Shown here: positions 10,701 through 22,784 of the stretch, in pieces
Numbering within the stretch: the first letter of the stretch is position 1
Layout of the letters: each line of letters opens with the position of its first letter
Assembly: GCA_027596035.1 (NCBI GenBank)
Contig: JADGJA010000140.1
Span: 1 to 37,734, forward strand
Length of the DNA stretch: 37,734 nt
Source of the DNA: Thoreauomyces humboldtii
Taxonomy: Eukaryota > Chytridiomycota > Chytridiomycetes > Spizellomycetales > Powellomycetaceae
Reading direction: 5' to 3'
The notes under the pieces: model-generated
Database searches by the model: none
The model's input: only the letters and a program-made list of their open reading frames with translations
What the model was told of the DNA's origin: nothing
Translations under genes and position numbers: made by a program

Positions 10701-11624
10701 GCCATGCGGTGACTCCAGGACGATGCCATCCATCAAAGCTCCATCGGCCAGCCTAATCACGACCTTGTTGCTCGTGGAGAGCTTGTTCTCGAATTGAGAG
10801 CATACGACATGTAGCGTGCCATCATCTTGCAGTAAAATCTTGCTGAAATTGCTCTCAAACTCGCACGTCCGAAGGGTCTCGACAACAAGGTCGGCGACAT
10901 TGTGCGTCGCCAACTGGTCGACGACTCGCGCATCCGTCTTCATGAGATCCAACATCGGTATCCTTTCTTCTTTCGCGACGTCGGAGTCGATGGAATCGTA
11001 TTGAACAGCTTCTCCGCATTTGAAGCTTAGGTATGCTTCCAGCACAACGCGTCGCTGTTGCTCGTGGCTGATGTTGCCGTTGGTCCATTTCCAGTCGATC
11101 ATTTTCGAAGGATACTCTGCCGAGAGCTCGAGCCCTTTAGGTAAGTACAGGTCTGAGAAGAGCTCGTACAGATCGAACTTATCCCGGCGAAGGGGATTCG
11201 CAACGGAGACGCCTTCGTAACCCAGATCCCATCCGCCGCGCAGGACATGACGGAAGTTTGCGAAAGGTAGCAGCGCGCCTCTACTAAGGTCCATGGCTGA
11301 CTTTCGAATCGTCAAGTCCGCAAGGAACAGGCCGAGAGCAAGGTTTGGCGGTCGGGCTGTCGATCGATGGCGTTTTCTCGGTGGCGGTACGAAGATGATC
11401 AGGCATCGACTCTCAGTGCTGATGGTGATAACACCAATGAGGGCTCCGTCGAACTTGACATCGATGCCGATGAGTCTACGGCCCCGCGGGTCGGCAACGC
11501 ATGATTCGAGTAGCCAATCCAGAATAGAGTCTGTGACGTCAACATATTCGACCGTGCGAACATGAACCGAAGGCTGTACTGCCAGCCCTGGAATTGGAGG
11601 TAGCGCTACTTTGAGGAGCGTCAT
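7731..11624 (-). CDS. SF1B (UPF1-like) helicase with N-terminal degenerate 3'-5' exonuclease-like domain
   Basis: Five exons in transcript order: 11624-10691, 10626-9926, 9854-9709, 9650-8168 and 8114-7731, about 1215 aa. Superfamily 1 helicase motifs appear in order: Walker A GPPGAGKTH (about 416-424), motif II DEASQ ending at 545, motif III VGDPHQLAP (about 568), motif IV QYRMP, motif V DTVQGQESDVI (about 718-728) and motif VI NVALTRCKERL (about 748-758). This is the UPF1/SEN1/Dna2-like group. Residues 50-207 resemble the WRN/RNase D exonuclease fold: GIDVKFDG for Exo I, and an SHEQQ...LEAYLSFKCGE block for Exo III. The catalytic acids look altered (DVK rather than DxE). The tail is disordered, with KR-rich and then acidic Asp runs. 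The last junction is the least certain: I infer a 53-base intron (8115-8167) because the frame must shift there to keep the acidic C-terminus open. Confidence 0.82.
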
Positions 11625-12364
11625 TTTCGGTGCTGTGGGTAGGCGTGGGAAACACAGTCGAAAAGGTGGTAGGGCGACGTGTTTGCCCCTTGCTGTCTCG
11701 AGACCCAGATGAATGGTAGCGCAGATTGTCTCTCGTAGACGCAATCTATCTTCTCATGGTGAGCTCGGGCCTCATCGGTGTTACTGAGGGATCCAGCTGG
11801 GAGAGCGAACGGCGAAAGGACGAGGTCTGCTGTGGCGAGGTGAACTCGGACAGTCGAGACGAGAGCACACGTTTTCGGCAGGTCGCATCATCGGGCAGCA
11901 CTGCAGCAAGTCACCCCAGCCAGGGCACGGGAGGCCCTCTGCGTTGGGACTGCAGAGCTGCAGCAGGAAAGCTTTGGGACTGCAAGACGACCGAAGCAGG
12001 ATCCCCTGTTTGGCATTTGGGGTCTGCCGTGACCTCATGAGAGGCGCTGGTCTGACGGTCTCTGCGTCTCACCCGATCCTTCACAGCATGTCTATGCTCA
12101 GTCCATGCAAAGAGAGAACGACGAAAGCTATCTGATCTTCTCGGCCTCATCGGCGTTTGCGCCCCCGCTTGTAGTCTGTATTTGCTGATCGAGATTTCAA
12201 AGGGAAAGCTGAAGGTCGATGCAAGTACCTTGATGATATTTGGGATGGTTTGCTGCGCTTTCCTCCCCGCCCAACGCGTCTTCCCCTTGCAGATCCAGTC
12301 ACTCACTCCGTCATGCTTCCTTCCTCCCGTTGATGATACAGCATGCAAGGACCCACACAAAGAC
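11625..12364. other. Divergent promoter region, helicase and NPHP4
   Basis: I see no gene. The 740 bases separate the inferred starts of the helicase (-) and NPHP4 (+). Both frames remain open for some distance upstream of the chosen ATGs (helicase to about 11744, NPHP4 to about 12182), so part of this may be 5' UTR. I saw no RFX X-box or TATA element. Confidence 0.4.
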
Positions 12365-15300
12365 ATGGGCCGCACCAGAACCCAGAGCTCTCGTCAACAT
12401 CACCACAGCAACAGCGGCAGCAGCATCACCAACAACAGCGCGAGCCAACCCGAAGACCCTCAGCTCCCGTCGCCGTGGCTAGCAGACTTCCTCGCGAACT
12501 CCGCCTCGGTCCCACACGCCCCATCGCAGCCAGAGCTTCTCGCCGCCCCATCATCCGCCTCTCGCACGTCCGTTGACGTACCCTATCAGCTCACGTTTCG
12601 GAATCTAGAGGGATTTTCATATGGTGATGGTTCGGTCATTCAGCTACGAGCCTCCTTCTTCGACGCTGAAACGGCCAGCTTCTTCGGGCGGACATGGATC
12701 AGTGAACGGATCCGGACAAAAGGATCTAGATCTCACAGAGGACAGCGCGGAAGAGAAGCGAGGCGCGACGACGACACAGGGAGCTCGAGCGACTCCCGGA
12801 ACAGCGATCCCAGGGGCAACGGGAGGTCCTCGGCACGGTCGCGGAAGGTGGGCGGGAACAGGCCTCTGGACCAGGTGAGAGACAGGCAGCAGCGGCCCAC
12901 GCTGTTCAGGCCCGTCGACTCATCTCTCTGCATCAGGTAGTCTACTTTCACTCGAAGCTTCAAAGCCAGCACGTGTTGCTGGTGCTCGAAGTTGTACGTC
13001 TCGAAGATGGCCACGTAGGGTGCACATCTGTCGGTTGGACCTTCCTTCGTCCTTTTGCTGGTCGCCACAGCGCTTCTAATCGCGGGACACGGGGAGGAAG
13101 CAGCGAAGAGGATGAAGATGAAGGAAACATGTAAGGCCAACGAAAGTTCGTGAGCGCTTGCATCTACGTTCTTGCCGACCATCCTATCATAGACTTCCGT
13201 TTTACAAAGGCACGCCCCGGGTCCTGCCTCTGATATCGGGTCCAAACTCCAGCGCGAAACCTGGGCAACCCTTTGTCTCAGCTCTTGCCAATGTTCCCGG
13301 TGCTTCCATTGCATATGTCTTACAGTCTCGGCGCGATATCCGCGAAGTGTGCTGCCTATGGAAGCAAAACGTGATCATAAGTCAAGCAGACAGGATCCCA
13401 GGGCTGACTCTGGGAAAGAGAGGAAAGGTTCGATGCAAAGGAATTGAAGTGGTCGTATCAGAGGTAACGTGGCATTCGCTAGACGTATTCCGTTGTCAAG
13501 CCAAGCTTTGCTCACAAAGTGGCACCCATCGTTGCAGATTCAAGTGCGATTCCCCACTTCTTTAGAAAAATACGCACAAGGACTGCTGGCAGCAGTCCAT
13601 CGCGCTCACAAAAACCATCATCCGCCGCCAAAACGCCAAAACAGCCTGTCGAGAAGCCTGAGTCGTGCGCGGACAGCGCCTCTCCCGCTGGCGAATCCAC
13701 ACATCTTGGAACGGAGACTTCATTTGGGTCTCCACAACAGCTTTGCCTTTGTGCACGAGCCCATCATCATCACGCTGGACGATGACGACGAGGACGTGGC
13801 GGTCTCCAGTGTCAGGGGAGCGCTGCAGTTGGAACGCTTTGTGGTGGACCCAGGAGTCGCCGTGGTGGTGGCGGTGGAATATCGGATCCGCATCCCCTGT
13901 GTTTGCGCCGAGGAGGAGGACATTGGACTTTTCGGAAAACCACCATCTCCAGGGACAAGCGAAGGGGTAGAGCGAGGGATATTCGTCGGATGGGGTGTTT
14001 GGGTGCCGACACACGAGGTGAGACCGCTCGCTCGCCAGACCAGGCCATACGACACTCACCCTTTCGATAGCGGGAGCAGGAAGCAATCTTTGAGCTTCAG
14101 GGCGACTGCGGCGACAATCCATTCATGTCACCCATGTACCTTTCGCCAGATCAGGACTTGCCGCTGGAAATTTCATTCGTCTTTGGGGGTCAGATGCGTG
14201 AGGAAAGGTCGCCAGGTACACAAAGGCTTACGATGGCCTTTAGAAAATGTAATTTAATCTTGTCTGGTCACAATAGAACCAGTTCCCTCACTGCCAGCGC
14301 CTATGCCTACTCCTGCGCCTGCGCCTGCACCCAAGGTGGATGCGGTCACTTCTCCCATGGTCATGAGCGAAGCAGAAGAGGAGAAAGTCATTTCTCAGCC
14401 CACTCCTCTCCCGCTAATAGCGGAGCCGGTGGTTGCCAAGCCACAGCCGCGACCACGTCCACAAACTCCTCAGCCTGTACCTACCGCTAGTATCAGCATT
14501 CCAATATCCAGGCTGCATATGGCCCGATTACACGATGCGGGCTTTCCTTCACCTCCACTCAAGGATGACGGCACAACGTGTACATCCGTTAATTCGGACA
14601 TGAGCGGTCTCGAGCGCAGTGGCATTAACTTATCTACTGCTAGTCCCCAGGCTGTCAAGCAACCGAGCGCAGAGGTTGAGATCTGCTTCATGGCGATCTC
14701 ATTCGAAGATGACGCGCTTACTCGTAAGTGTTTTGGAGAATGGCGCTATATGGCACTGCATTAGAACGCTAATCAATTACGACAGGCAGTCCCACGCGCA
14801 TCTATCTCTCGTATGGCATGCTCGCCCAGCCATACATCACTAGCGACCCCTTGTTCGTGCACACTGGGGTCATCCCCGTTACGACGGGACCTCACCCACT
14901 TCGAACCCCTCACGCGCGATCGGCTTCCATGCCGGTTCGCGGGCCGGCCGCGGATGCCCGCCTGGAGGACGTTTGCTGGCCGGGAATCTTGTGGACCCTG
15001 GAGGACGATCGTCGACCGGCATGTGAGTTCCTTCTCTGATCCAAATAGTTCAGCAGTCGGCGGGTTGCTGACGAAAGGTCGTCATCAGATAATAACCCAC
15101 CAGGCTGTGTCCATACGTTCCGGGCAAAGACTTCTGTTTGCGAGGCGTACATGCTGTCCGCACAGGTGACGATCGATATCTTCGATGCGGACACGCACCA
15201 CATGATCGGGTCTTGCGGCGTCACTCTCCGGGGCGTTTCAACACCTGGATTAGTGGCAGGTGGCAGCGTCGAAATCGTGCGCAGGCCGGATGGCGGCGTA

Positions 15301-17398
15301 GTCTCGGGCACAAGCCCTGCTGCTGCGCCGATAGGGAAGCTATATCTGAGAGTGGCTCACGTAGGAAGATCGGCAGAGATACTTGGTGGGGAGGTCGGGC
15401 GACAGCCTTACCTCCCAGGGGTGATGTGGCCGCGCAAGGTATGTGCATACCACAATTCTGACATTGCGAGGGAAAAGCGTCACTGATTTCCTCCGCTCTT
15501 AAAGATGATCGATGTCGACCCTGAGCTGCGCGCATTGATTCAGTCGACCTTGCAGGACTCTGTCAGCATTAAAGAGTCCAACCCCGAGGCGTATCGTAAA
15601 GTAGAGCAGGTGCGACGGATTAAAGCAGTGTCCGGGTTCTCGCCTCCAGACTTTGCAACTGGTCCTGTGACATACAGTCAGACACGATCCCAGCAACTTG
15701 CCACCTTGCATACCACGCAGACAGTTCGCACGCGAGCGCTTCAGCCAAGCGTTCGCAGACATCTCACCAGCAGCGCCACGGTCCATGTACCTGTCCACGC
15801 CATCTTCGGTCACGCATATTGTGTGCCCTTTGTGGCGAAAAATCCATACACCACCGCGGCAACTTTCGTCATCTCTTGGACAGATGCGGACGTCAGGGCC
15901 GTTATGCCCGATGGAGCGGAAGCCGCGTATCTAGCTAGACAGCATTCTAGCGAGGTGCGCTGGAACAAAGGAGGAGCTTCGACTATTGTCGAGAGTGCGG
16001 ACGACCGCGTCAAGGTGTTTCTCAACGCCGCCGAGGACTGCTTCGTGCCTTTCATGTTTCAGAGTTTCCTCCCGGGCGGCGAAGGGGCCCGGACGACTGT
16101 CGCACGAGATATCGTGGTAGGAGATCTTTGAAGATGCTCTTTGAAGGATGATTTCAAAGCTAAGCTTTCTCGCCGACGTTTCTAGTTGACCTTTGCCTGC
16201 GCAAAATCCGGAACAATCCTCTCGCTTCTCAATCTGGAGATCATACCGACTCCCTTTTATTCCACTCAGCACGCGCGGATCTACGTCGCCGAAAAGGAGG
16301 TGGTTCGACACGTTATGCGCGGCAACGTGGACACATCGAGTGGACGGGCTGGAGGCCGAACCGCCATCTTTGACATGGCCCGTCCAGGAAAGCTCTACGT
16401 TCGATGTCACGACCCGGACGTGGTCTGCGAGATCGTGGAAAACACTGTACGCTAAGACCAGAAGGATTGCCGTCTCATACTGGGCCACTCTGGCACTTAC
16501 TGTAATTCTCATTTTCGATAGAACACGAACCTACAAACTCTCACCTTCAAGCACACAACACGACCAGCACCGTCGATCCACACGCTTTATTTCCTGCTCT
16601 ATAACGATCCATATCACACGACAGTCTGCGAGATCTGGCGATGCGTTGTGCATTCGCTGATTCCGGTGCATGTTTCCGGTACCCTCGGGCAGCCCACCAA
16701 CGCGTCGGTAGTGGTCCGTGGAGGATCTTGCTCCAGAGCCGTGGGATGCTGGGTGGATTGCCCTGACATTGCAACGGTATGGAAGGAAGCTCGATTCCAG
16801 TTGCATTGTATTTCATGGTGCGGAAGAAACCCCTAACGTGCTGATATCCCGTCATCAGGTCATGCGACTGTCACCCATGGTGCTCACTGCCAACTCCTTG
16901 AACGAGATACCATTACTGGTACGACCAAAGATTGTTGGCACGCAGCAACTGATTCTCAATGTTGTCGGTAAGTCAGCGGGGTTGGCAGTGGCATGTGGGA
17001 CAGGCTGGAACCGCCACGCAAACGCTTTCCCGTTCGTCCTCTCAGACGTAGACACGACCCGCCTTCACTCGTCCTACCTTCTCCACCTGCACACGTCCGC
17101 ACCACCCATCACAAAATCGTTCACGCTCACGCTCCCACGGTCCACCACGCAGAGCAAGCGGATCAGCTACACCAACCCGTACGCTCGCAACAAGACGTTC
17201 CGTCTTCACACTCCGACGCCTCATCTTCTGGCATTCGTTCACAACACGTTGGATCTGGGACCGGGGGAGACGGTGTACATTGGACTCAGGCTCCTAGCTT
17301 GGAGCGGGGACGAGCGGGTGGTGGATGTCATGGTCATGCTGAACGACGAGGAGGAGAGGGTGGAGGAATGTCTGGGTCTCAGGATAATGTACGAATGA
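12365..17398 (+). CDS. NPHP4: Nephrocystin-4 (NPHP4), ciliary transition-zone protein
   Basis: Thirteen exons: 12365-12874, 12937-13130, 13193-13463, 13538-14017, 14080-14215, 14277-14723, 14786-15022, 15104-15438, 15505-16116, 16186-16446, 16522-16776, 16859-16967 and 17046-17398. They keep frame throughout and give 1399 aa, against about 1426 in human NPHP4. Conserved blocks appear in order: RASFFDAETASFFGRTW (about 96-111), VVYFHSKLQSQHVLLVLEVV, LPFYKGTPRVLP, LERRLHLGLHNSFAFVHEP, GWGVWVPTHE, the C2-like VTIDIFDADTHHMIGSCGV, DVDPELRAL, MSP-like folds across the second half, and RISYTNPYARNKTFRLH (about 1322) near the end. NPHP4 works with NPHP1 and RPGRIP1L at the transition zone, gating flagellar entry. 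A Pro-rich disordered linker (about 535-590) replaces part of the vertebrate one. The ATG choice is uncertain because the first 65 residues are low complexity. Confidence 0.9.
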
Positions 17399-18976
17399 GC
17401 GGAATACGCACGCCTATCATTCTTCTGCTTTTCCATACCAAGTCTTTTACCGTCGTCGTTGACTTCTCTGTGTGACGGGAGTTCGTTCTTGGGAGACCGG
17501 CGCTTTCGATAGCCTTAAATGGTCTGAACCGCTGGTTTTCGGGCTGCTGTTGCGGCAAGCTGGTTACAACGCCGACTCTTCCATCAGGTATACGAGACTT
17601 TCGCTATGCACCTGGAGTGAGAATCAGTTTTGGTGGGTCGATTGGCATGCACACGTTTATATCCGCCGTGTTGCGTTGAAAAGGCAAGGTCAGAGCTTCC
17701 CGCGCGCCACCGCTGTACAACCTCACATGTAGCCCCTTTTGCCAATGAATCCTTCGTCCTGGTCTGCTATGAGCTGACAGTGCGAGGTTAACGGACCGCT
17801 CAGATAAGGAAGACACCTGTACTCTCATCATTTCAAGACTCTTGCGTGCAATACTCTGCTTACAGTCAAGCTCCCCAGGGTCGGATTCTGCTTATGTCAT
17901 CAAAGTCAACTCTTCGCCAGTGCGCGAAGGACGGCCGGGGTTTTCAACCAGTTTTCAACTCCCAGTTCTCCCAGTTCTCCTCCTTCCGAAGCCATCAACC
18001 TCCCACCTCCAGCCTTGCTAACGGCTATTCCCGACCGCCTCGTCTCATCGTCGCTATAAGCCTAATCCGAATGCAAGGGCACGTCGGATCTCGCTGGAGC
18101 CTGGACCAGCAGGAGTTGTTCTCCCGGTGATTCATCATCCATCCCGCATCGTCCCGTTTCCTCCTCGATTTTCCGTTTCCGTTTACCATCTTCCACATCT
18201 ATTTCGCCATGTGCTATCGTCCGTCGCCGTTCGTCCCCAAAGCTATCCTCCTCCATCCCACAGCGTCGGTATGATAGTCGTGGCGGGTTCCGAGACCGAA
18301 ATCGGATGAAGACCAACACGGACTTCTTGTTCGGGATTTCTTTCGAAGGGGTACCGAAGGCGTTAGTCGACCACGTATTCGTAACTTCTTATTGTGTCCA
18401 GGGGTCGAACGGAATCAGTCCGATACTGCTTCGTCATTGTCATCGTGGCTTGGGACGTCCATATCGTTTCGTAGCACAAAACCATTCCGATGTGATACGC
18501 AGTGAGCCTTTCCGGCGTTCCATTTGGTCTTGAGTCCTCTGCTGCAGCTCTCCACCAATGGATGAACACAATGCTGCCATAGGGCTTTTTCCCTCATGGA
18601 GCCAAGTGGGACCAAGGTTCAAATCATGGCCGAGTTCCTCGCAAGGATCTTGGAAACGTCTTTTCAAACGGATCAGCGGCCGTTGTTCGTACTTCCATGA
18701 GGGATTGTTGCTTCATTGCTCCCCTGACCCTGGCTCTCCGAGGCATGTTCTCGAAGGCTCGCGGTGTCGTTAGAGCGGGACTCGAAACAAGCGCTTAACG
18801 CTACAGGAGTAGGCACTCGATTGCGAAGGCGCAAGAAAGGGAATTCAGAGCTTCTGACACGAGACTGACCTCGTCAATAGGTAGAGCCTCTTGCGCGAGG
18901 GCCGCGACTTTGGGAGCGGGCAGTGTGAGGGAACTCGGAGGGAGAATGACTTGAATATCAGCTGGGAAAAGGGACG

Positions 18977-19019
18977 AAGGAGAGAGAGAGGAGAGAGAGG
19001 AGAGAGGAGAGAGGAGATG
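18977..19019. repeat. GA-rich purine microsatellite
   Basis: A nearly pure run of AG and GGAG units on the plus strand, inside a longer purine-rich stretch extending to about 19120. Confidence 0.85.
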
Positions 19020-19378
19020 AAGCAGATGGAGGAACGAGCGAGAGAATCACTGTGGTACGTGAAAGAGGCTGCTCAGCGAAAAAGTTGTGAGAGAGAGTGC
19101 GAGGAAGAGAGAGGGCCGAGTGGCGATGACTCACGAATTGGCTGGCTTTGCCGAACCACACAAACCAGAACAAACCAGAACACGCTCAGGGGTTAAAAAC
19201 AGGACGCTCTGATTTCCGGTTATAAATATCCGGACAACCATATGATGCTCCTGGGGAGAAAATCACGGTCCAAGGGAGATGTCCCCGATCCCGTAGCCAA
19301 CCGTTCTTCGGGTAACGCCGGCTCTGGCCATAACATAGTTTTCCGGTTCAATTCCGGTCGACTTCCTTTTTTTATTTC

Positions 19379-19492
19379 GACCTTTTGCACAAGTCCTAGC
19401 AGCTATACCGCGATATACCGTACGCTTCTGTTTTGACCTTTTTTACACAAATCCTAGCATCTACATCACACTATACCATACTTGTATGCTTC
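19379..19492. repeat. Imperfect tandem duplication, two copies of about 56 bases
   Basis: Copy 1 starts GACCTTTTGCACAAGTCCTA at 19379. Copy 2 starts GACCTTTTTTACACAAATCC at 19435. Both continue with CCTAGCA and then a TATACC-containing part. Confidence 0.75.
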
Positions 19493-19818
19493 CCTACTCC
19501 CTTGTGTCTGGTTGAGTTCTGGCCGTGCGCATGCCTACCGACCTGGCATTGGGCACGAAAAAAGAAACGGATAGTATCCGAGGAGCGCTCGAGCGTCTAC
19601 CTTGACGACCATGGCACCACACCTTTGGTGTCGTTTTGGTGCTTGCGACAGAGTCGATTCCTTAACGATTTGGGTCAATGGCAAACTCGGTGGAATGGCC
19701 ATGCACAGACATCGAGATCCGCAAACCCGCGCTTTTCCGTTTCCCCTATCCTCCCGCTCCCCCTTATCTCCAGGCTCTGTAATAACAGCAGGTCGGACTC
19801 ATATTCCCTTGTAACAGA

Positions 19819-19829
19819 GGGGGGGGGGG
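19819..19829. repeat. G homopolymer (11 G)
   Basis: Eleven consecutive G bases on the plus strand in the gene-poor stretch. The exact length is prone to sequencing error. Confidence 0.8.
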
Positions 19830-20036
19830 ACGGCGTCTCATTGCCTAGATTCCTGCGACTGCGCCTCGCTGCCTGTGCCCTGATATGCTCACAGGGTTAA
19901 ACTTTCACTTCGCGGGGTGGGGGGGCGTTGCGTCCCAAGCCATTGGCATGCTTCCTCCTTGCTATCGCCGGGAAGGACGCTGACGGTCCCACTCTGCCCT
20001 TGTGATTGAACGGCAAGGAATGCAAGAGTTCCCGTG

Positions 20037-21129
20037 ATGCTCAGACGGCGCGTGTGGGAAGCCTGTGCTCGAAATCAAGCAGCCAGCCACCAAACGCAAC
20101 TTGTGCTGAAGGTTCTGCTCTCGTTGGGAATTACGCTCTCAGCGCGGCGATCCTACGGAATGCGACCGCCTCTATCCAGGTTGTCTACGGTCAGGCGTCT
20201 CACCAATACTTCAGCACCATCAGCATCATACGCCGTGCGTCCTCGCCCTCCTTTGGCAATCAAGTTCTATCCGCGACCGGTTCCCTACCAGACCGCCCTG
20301 GCTTTGCAAGACCACCTCGTCTCCCTCCGCTCCCAGGACCACGTACCCAATGTCCTCCTCCTCCTCCAACATCCTCCCACCTACACGGCAGGTCGACGCG
20401 TGAGAGGAACCGACGGTACTGAAGGCGTTCGTCTGAGGGATCTTGGCGCTGAATACCATGAGGTGCGGAGGGCACGGGTCCTGGGAAGCTAGTGCTCTGC
20501 AAGTGAAGACCATGCGCTGTCTGACTTGACAAAACGGGGTTGATATGTCCCGTGAGTAGACGATGAGGGGCGGACAAACCACCTTCCACGGCCCCGGACA
20601 GCTCGTCGGATATCCCATTATCAAGCTTTCAGACTTTGAGGTAAGAAAGTCGGTGCTTCCGTACTCTGCGGGGCTTGTCATCATTCGTGCTTTAACTTCA
20701 ACGATTTCTTTCTAGTTGGGAGTCAGGACCTACATCTCGGCCCTCGAACACATCCTCATCGACTACCTCTCCCACACATGGAACATCCAGTCACGGACGA
20801 CGGAGGACACGGGCGTTTGGGTCGGGGACCGGAAGATCGCCGCCCTGGGGATCCAGGTCCGTCGACACGTCACATCCCATGGGTTCGCACTCAACTGTAG
20901 CACGGATCTTGCGTGGTTCGATCATATCGTGCCGTGCGGATTGGTTGGCAAGGGAGTCACCTCCCTATCGGTCGAGGCAGAAAGGGAGGTGAGCGTTGCG
21001 GAGGTGGTACCAGGACTGTGCAGAGCGATGGGAGAGACGCTCGACGCTCGGATGGAACCTCTGTCTCAGGTGGACGTGCGGTTGGATCGTGAACTCGATG
21101 CTTTCGTTGACACGGTTGGCATCATCTGA
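20037..21129 (+). CDS. LIP2: Octanoyl-[acyl carrier protein]:protein octanoyltransferase, mitochondrial
   Basis: Three exons, 20037-20462, 20560-20640 and 20716-21129, all joined in phase 0, giving 306 aa. The enzyme moves the octanoyl group from mitochondrial ACP to lysines of lipoyl-domain proteins, the first step in making lipoyl-E2 and H proteins. Family marks are LLLLQHPPTYTAGRR, TMRGGQTTFHGPGQLVGYP (from 143) and VGDRKIAALGIQ with the conserved Lys209. The ALNCSTDLAWFDHIVPCG block carries the acyl-thioester Cys243. The N-terminal 55-60 residues are rich in Arg, Ser and Leu with no acids, as in a mitochondrial presequence. The start is uncertain: ATG 20160 would give a shorter presequence (MRPPLSRLSTVRRLTN) that also looks adequate. 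It converges with the bHLH gene. Confidence 0.93.
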
Positions 21130-21454
21130 CGACGATCTCGAATTCAACGCTGGGTAGCATCACATCCCAGCGGTCGAAGTGGGAACATCTTCAACGCGAC
21201 CGTCACAAGACCCGTGGGGTCTTACAGTCCGTCCGTTCCGTAATGCATATAGCGAAACTCTGAGGCGGGACTTTCGCAAAGACGCCCATACATGCCTCCT
21301 TCTTTCCGGTGAAAGGAGGGCACCAGGAAAGGAGAAGCCCCGTCCTGATGATGTCCCGGAAACTGCCACTGAGCAAGATTGATCCAAACCCAATGCCCGG
21401 TGGCGAGAAGCGTAAACATAACAAAAAAGCCCCAAATCTAATCCCAAACGCCTC
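21130..21454. other. Intergenic region between convergent LIP2 and bHLH genes
   Basis: This 325-base stretch holds only the 3' flanks of the two genes. No further gene or repeat is seen. Confidence 0.5.
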
Positions 21455-22784
21455 CTAGAGGTCCTGGTCTTCTCCTTGATCTCCAAACTCGTCCAACATA
21501 CCCAGGGCGGCATCGCTTTCCACAACGTCGGGCATCTGTATCTGCGACCCCAACGGTAGAGACAATCCCAACTGCGTCTCGTCGAGTCCCGTATGATTGA
21601 GGACGTGTCTCAGAGCTCCCTCCAGTTCCATGCATCGATCGACCTGGAGCATGGCAAACGTCTGCATCTGACGGATGTAGTCGACGGACCGACAGAGGAT
21701 CGTGCCCTTGTTCGGTCGGTTCTGAGCGTCGGCTGGAAAGTCCGGCAGGAGGCTTGCGAGCTCTTGTATCTTTTCGTTGATGTTGTCGCGCCTCCGTCGT
21801 TCCACTGCGTTGTGAGATTCCCGACGGCGTCTTCGCTTTTCTGTGATAACGTCTAATCTGAAAATCCATGATGGAATGTCAGCGCCAGGTCGAGTCCAAA
21901 ACTCTTCCTCTGTCACGAGGACTCACGGCTTGTGCGATGATTGTCCAGTGTGTCGAGGATCGTCAGGACCGTACGCGCTATACGAGCTGGGCTGACCGCC
22001 TGCCGCTTTTGCGTGATCTATCACTCCGAAAGCATTCGTGGCGTGAACAGGCATAGAGGCAGAGTAGAACGCGTTGTGACCTGGCATCTGCATCCCTGGA
22101 GTGCCTATGCAATGAGACAAGTTCGTCGTAAGCTCGGCGTTTGAATCCCAAGTCCTCTTCATATGCCGGCTTACCGTAGGGGGTGCTGTGCATGGAATTG
22201 CTCAGCGAACCGGATCCGTGCGTTGTGAAGGTGGATGTGGAGCCGCGAGTCACCGCCGCAAAGTCGGGATCGTCCAGGGGAGAGTTCGACATCGGAGAGA
22301 GGAGAGCATTTGGATCCATAAGTCCACCTTCCCCGGATCCGGCTCCATTGTTGAGATCCATGCCCGCGCCAAGGTCATAGTCGAGGTTGAGATACGCGTC
22401 GTTCATGGACTGGTCAGGTGCGGACAGAGGGTCTTCCTGTTTGACAGAGGACGAGGAAGCTCCGTACTGAGCATGCTGATGTGTTGGGGGTGAGAGACTG
22501 AGCAGAGTTGGATCGATGGTATGGGTATGCATCTGTCGCGTGTGATAGGATGTTGGATTCGCCAGATGTGGAGATGAACGCTGCTGCTGTTGAGGTGGAT
22601 AGAAGCCTTGACCGTCGTACGGCTGGTGCGAGATGATCATGGCCGGATGTGTCTCATCGTACGGAGCAGTGCTCTGTTCTTGCTGCTGCTGCTGTTGTTG
22701 TTGTTGTCGCCCCTGGAGACGCTGCTGAGCCTGGATAGGATTAAAGTTTTGCGGCGAGGAGGACTGCCGCTGTCCGGGTATCAT
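21455..22784 (-). CDS. bHLH transcription factor, E-box binding (USF/CBF1-like class)
   Basis: Three exons in transcript order: 22784-22175, 22104-21927 and 21857-21455, giving 396 aa. The bHLH domain is at about 270-330. Its basic region reads ESHNAVERRRRDNINEKI, with His278, Glu282 and Arg286 in the positions that read CACGTG E-boxes. Helix 2 contains KGTILCRSVDYIRQMQ, and a short leucine-containing helix follows that may be a partial zipper. The N-terminal 260 residues are disordered and Gln/Ser/Pro-rich, with nine consecutive Gln (27-35), suggesting an activation region. The last residues are acidic. USF, CBF1 and NUC-1-like factors share this basic region, so the specific orthologue is not resolved. 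The divergent promoter is shared with the citrate synthase-like gene. Confidence 0.88.

Larger units (their letters stand above)
17399..20036. other. Gene-poor intergenic region with simple repeats
   Basis: I find no supportable gene in these 2.6 kb. Frames at 18891-19196 and 19433-19900 are low complexity or lack any family feature. The region holds a purine (GA) tract (18977-19019), an imperfect 56-base tandem duplication (19379-19492), an 11-base G run (19819-19829), a second G-rich run near 19915-19927, and a TATA-like TTATAAATAT at about 19220. A small non-coding RNA gene or a fast-evolving lineage-specific gene cannot be excluded. Confidence 0.5.

Noticed and set aside
16718..17045. Continuous frame 16718-17398 taken as a single NPHP4 exon
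   Set aside because: Reading through adds segments unrelated to NPHP4. Splicing at 16776/16859 and 16967/17046 restores the expected alignment and frame.
18600..18640. tRNA-like T-arm string GGTTCAAATC
   Set aside because: The flanking five bases do not pair and no acceptor or anticodon stem can be drawn.
18891..19196. 101-codon frame across the GA tract
   Set aside because: Composition is Arg/Glu-only low complexity caused by the purine repeat. There is no family feature and the opposite strand is equally open.
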